DNA of 25,710 bases. Origin: JAGMES01 sp023128035 (lineage in GTDB: Bacteria; Bacillota; Halanaerobiia; DY22613). Below, piece after piece: positions 23,251-25,710 of this stretch (the first letter of the stretch is position 1; every line of letters starts with the position of its first letter). The notes below the pieces were generated by a model. That model made no database searches. It worked only from the letters and a program-made list of their open reading frames with translations, and was not told the DNA's origin. The stretch lies in assembly GCA_030627905.1 (NCBI GenBank), contig DAOVRZ010000090.1, forward strand, positions 1 to 25,710, given 5' to 3'. Made by a program: the position numbers and the translations under genes.

Positions 23251-24571
23251 TTTTTAAATCCACAGGGTAATTTTGATAATAATGATTTGTACTGGACCGA
23301 ACATCCTGATTTTGGCGATCAGCTTGTATATGTTAAAGAAGTTGCAATTGCCATGTCAAAGTTAGGTCATAAAATTGATATTATTACAAGACAAATAATT
23401 GATGATGAATGGCCTGGGTTTGAAAATCAGATTGATTACTATGAGGGTGTAGAAAACGTAAGAATAATTAGAATTCCTTTTGGAGGAAAAAATTTTTTAA
23501 ATAAAGAATTATTATGGGAACACCTTAATGAATATGTTGAAAATATTATTGCATTCTATAAAAGCGAGGGAGAAATGCCCGATTTTGTTACTACTCATTA
23601 TGGAGATGGTGGATTAGCTGGGGCTATATTGCAAGAAAAAACAGGTATTCCATACTCATTTACAGGTCATTCACTGGGTGCACAAAAAAATGGATAAATT
23701 GAACGTAAGTCTATTAAACATTGAAGAGATGGATCAAAGATATAATTTTACTAAATGAATAATGGCTGAAAGAATAAGTATGGCAAATTCAGCAGTTAAC
23801 TTTGTAAGTACACTGCAAGAGAGAATGGAACAGTATGGCCACAGAGCATATAAAGGTGCTGTGGATACAAATGATGACAATAAGTTTACGGTTGTTCCTC
23901 CAGGAGCAAATACAGAATTATTTTCAACTACCTCTAAAAATGTGGAAGAAGATATTGTAATTAACAAGGTTAGAGAAGTGTTTGATAGAGATTTAGATAA
24001 GGATAGGAGAGAACTTCTAGCAGTAATCGCAGCAAGCAGATTAGATCATAAGAAGAACCATATAGGGCTTGTAAAAGCTTATGCTGAGAGTAGTGAATTA
24101 CAGAAAAGAGCAAATTTAGTTATTACTCTTAGAGGGATTGATAATCCATTTGTAAATTACTCCAATGTAAAAGTTGAAGAAAAGAAGATTCTAGATAGTA
24201 TTATGGATGTAATCAATAAGTATGACTTAAAAGGTAAAGTCAGTATGTTTAGCTTAAATAGTCAGAAGCAACTTGCAGCATGCTATAGAGAATTTGGCAG
24301 AAGAAAATCTGTATTTTCATTGACTGCTCTATATGAACCGTTTGGACTTGCACCAATTGAAGCGATGGCTTGTGGATTACTAGTAGTTGTTACAAAGAAT
24401 GGTGGTCCTTCAGAGGTGTTAAAAGAAGGGGAGGAAAAATTTGGAGTATTGGTTGATGCTGCTGATCCTCAGAATATTGTTCAAGGAATCTTAGAAGTAT
24501 TAGATAATTATGATTATTATCAAAAGCAAGGTTTATATAGAGTTTATCTCATAAAAATGAATCTAGCTTAA
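23233..24571 (+). pseudogene. Sucrose-phosphate synthase (GT4), broken
   Basis: The enzyme joins UDP-glucose and fructose-6-phosphate to sucrose-6-phosphate. The first frame reads RIAFLNPQGNFDNNDLYWTE, HPDFGDQLVYVKEVAIAMSK and ends GHSLGAQKNG at 23695. One extra A in the A7 run at 23684-23690 shifts it. The second frame (MDKLNVSLLNIEEMDQRYN) meets TGA at 23756-23758 where the family has Arg. It then continues through VPPGANTELF, AASRLDHKKNH and the GT-B donor site YEPFGLAPIEAMACGL with its E-x7-E motif. The frame is lost again at about 24540 and the last 60-80 residues are missing. The N-terminus is fused to the fructokinase remnant by deletion. The resemblance to the Halothermothrix orenii enzyme is strong along the whole length, from memory. 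Confidence 0.88.
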
Positions 24572-24866
24572 ACATAGAACTAGTAAAACATATATGTCAT
24601 GGGGAGGGTGACGTTTTGTATCTACCTTGAACTATACAGTTTAAGAGTTATAGGGATATTGAAAGATAATCATTATATAGATTAAATATAAAGAATGTTT
24701 TTATGAATATATATATACCATTTAGTTATCTATCAGAGAAGAAAATAGACCAAAGTCACAGTGTATAATTTAGTACAAAAGAAATGCTGAAGAAGCAGAC
24801 AAAATATATTCTTGTGGGTGGTTAGATAATACTTTGATTGGTAAAAATGTATCTATTGAGAATATT
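24572..24866 (+). other. Decayed stretch after sucrose-phosphate synthase
   Basis: No intact gene. A G-rich GTCATGGGGAGGGTGACG at about 24596-24613 resembles motifs found near IS ends. One frame from about 24786 (AEEADKIYSCGWLDNTLIGK, NVSIENIKK) runs open to TGA at 24912 and may be a protein fragment, but I cannot name it. Confidence 0.3.
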
Positions 24867-24893
24867 AAAAAAACACATAAATTATTTGTGTTT
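24867..24893 (-). terminator. Minus-strand terminator overlapping the end of the 88-aa ORF
   Basis: On the minus strand AAACACA (24893-24887) pairs with TGTGTTT (24877-24871), followed by TTTT. The stop codon of the minus-strand ORF lies in the loop, which supports that ORF being transcribed. Confidence 0.5.
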
Positions 24894-25148
24894 AGACATT
24901 TTGTTAGAGTATGAATAGTTAAAGCATCCAACTGATTCATTTAATCGTTTAATTTTATTGACAATAGACGCAACATCAATTTTATCCATATCAAAATAAA
25001 AATCATTGTAGTTTGCAAAAAAGGAATGCACGAGAGGAGCACAACATTTCAACCGCTTTTTAAAATGATAAAGATTACTAACGCATAAGGGTAAATAATA
25101 TGCAGCATCACTAAAAGCTTTTAGTAAGTTATGTGTTAAAAAGCACAT
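24882..25148 (-). CDS. Unidentified 88-residue minus-strand ORF
   Basis: MCFLTHNLLKAFSDAAYYLP, ...HFKKRLKCCAPLVHSFFANY, NDFYFDMDKIDVASIVNKIK ending NKMSKHK. Basic, with five Cys, including a CC pair, and helical C-terminal half. There is no clear ribosome-binding site before the ATG, so this may be the tail of a longer lost gene. A hairpin with T run directly at its stop is consistent with a real gene end. Not recognised. Confidence 0.4.
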   Translation of the reverse strand: MCFLTHNLLKAFSDAAYYLPLCVSNLYHFKKRLKCCAPLVHSFFANYNDFYFDMDKIDVASIVNKIKRLNESVGCFNYSYSNKMSKHK

Positions 25149-25461
25149 TATTTAAACTACGAAATTTATAGTAAAATCCACAAACTCAAATTATTTAATT
25201 CATTATTTTTTGTTTTGCTTTTTTCGTAGAGATAAAATAACCAATAAAGATATTACTTAATTAACCAAATGTATACAAATATGTTTAATCTGACATCAAT
25301 AATTGTATTATAGGTGGTGATAATTTTAAAGAGTTCTAATGGGAAATTTTAGTTGCATTGCAGCTAAAGAAGTATTTTTTTAAAAAAACTGCTAGAAATA
25401 TTGTGGAAATTTTCAGAAATTTAATATGAAAAATTTAAGCTTAATATAGCTATAAAATAAA
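25149..25461. other. AT-rich non-coding stretch
   Basis: No readable gene on either strand. A possible promoter (CTGACA-like then TATTAT near 25292-25313) is followed by TAGGTGGTGA and only a few codons. No hairpin of note until 25462. Confidence 0.3.
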
Positions 25462-25506
25462 TTTGCTCGTTAGAGCTGAAGATATATGCAGCTCTAACGA
25501 GTAAAA
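25462..25506. repeat. Head-to-head pair of transposon terminal repeats
   Basis: TTTGCTCGTTAGAGCTG (25462-25478) is the inverted form of the left terminal repeat that begins at 25489 (CAGCTCTAACGAG...). The two are separated by 10 bases and differ from exact inversion by one base. The first looks like the right end of another copy, but the DNA to its left does not resemble the inside of the element at 13461-14125. Confidence 0.7.
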
Positions 25507-25710
25507 ATTTTTCGAGATAATAATTCTCATAAATGAATAAATATGATATAATATAATTAGATATTATATTGATTTATAGCCAATTGAGGGGGTTATTATG
25601 AAAAGAAACACTAGAAAACAAAAAAGAGCAGAAGAAAAGAAAATAAATTTTTTCGAAGAGTTTTTAAGGATATAAATGCAGTATTAAGAAATGTAAAAGA
25701 TAGAAGGCAT
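25489..25710 (+). mobile_element. Second copy of the inverted-repeat transposon, cut by the window end
   Basis: Starts with the same terminal repeat as 13461 and shares the following leader and transposase start with about 85-90% visible identity. It runs off the window, so the right end and target duplication cannot be seen. The expected duplication would be AGATATATG (25480-25488) if it also makes 9 bp. Confidence 0.75.
25598..25675 (+). pseudogene. Transposase N-terminal fragment, second copy
   Basis: ATG 25598 after GAGGGGG. MKRNTRKQKRAEEKKINFFE then EFLRI and a stop at 25673. Compared with 13565, about 22 bases are missing between two TTT stretches, which shifts the frame. The sequence beyond (LRNVKDRR in the right frame) still matches the first copy. 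Confidence 0.6.

Noticed and set aside
23734..23967. Minus-strand frame within sucrose-phosphate synthase
   Set aside because: It is antisense to strongly conserved glycosyltransferase sequence with no start signals of its own.
1..25710. CRISPR array or tRNA/rRNA genes
   Set aside because: No regularly spaced repeats of CRISPR type and no cloverleaf or rRNA-like sequences were found by eye on either strand.

Overview
The window reads as an accessory 'graveyard' region from a very AT-rich, low-GC Gram-positive-type anaerobe. The best taxonomic clue is a broken sucrose-phosphate synthase near the right end (about 23.2-24.6 kb). Its reading frames follow the Halothermothrix orenii enzyme closely, as far as I remember that sequence, which points to the order Halanaerobiales. 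That order uses sucrose as an osmolyte. Genus and species cannot be fixed from sequence reading alone.

Layout. (1) 0-2.7 kb: debris of an SMC/AAA-like ATPase, an ISL3-family IS, an IS21-family istB, an IS66 transposase and the tail of a type I R-M methylase (hsdM). (2) 2.75-5.8 kb: one large intact gene of about 1,014 codons with a sigma-70 region 4-like HTH, which ancestrally followed hsdM directly. (3) 5.8-8.3 kb: an OmpR-family two-component system. The regulator is nearly intact and the kinase is frameshifted twice. The regulator promoter and the promoter beyond the kinase share 11-bp-periodic GCCACA-type repeats at the same distance from the -10 box. (4) 8.3-9.57 kb: remnants of an AAA ATPase and a TOPRIM-like protein, then a second, diverged copy of the IS66-hsdM-5'-sigma-like cassette. 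(5) 9.9-12.85 kb: three intact genes for exported or membrane-anchored proteins, one resembling an alpha/alpha-toroid. (6) 13.46-14.13 kb: an internally deleted transposon with 18-bp terminal inverted repeats and a 9-bp target duplication. (7) 14.14-14.40 kb: a strong promoter, a highly structured candidate ncRNA and a terminator. (8) 14.69-21.3 kb: an intact Wadjet operon jetABCD. It is followed by a yjdM/phnA-like zinc-ribbon gene, a deleted second copy of the jetD 3' end and a strong terminator. (9) 22.0-24.6 kb: a small unknown gene, then a sucrose-synthesis locus (fructokinase and sucrose-phosphate synthase) collapsed by deletion, frameshifts and a nonsense codon. (10) 24.9-25.7 kb: a small minus-strand ORF and the start of another copy of the transposon.

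How it works together. The only complete, recognisable machine is Wadjet. JetA (kleisin-like), JetB (KITE-like) and JetC (SMC/MukB-like) form the DNA-loading complex, and JetD (TOPRIM nuclease) cleaves small circular DNA. The fragments around it (AAA ATPases, hsdM, a TOPRIM protein, many IS pieces) look like an eroding defence island. The most interesting undescribed candidates are the structured RNA just upstream of jetA, the sigma-region-4-like protein that once followed hsdM, and the periodic operator shared by the two-component system's promoters.
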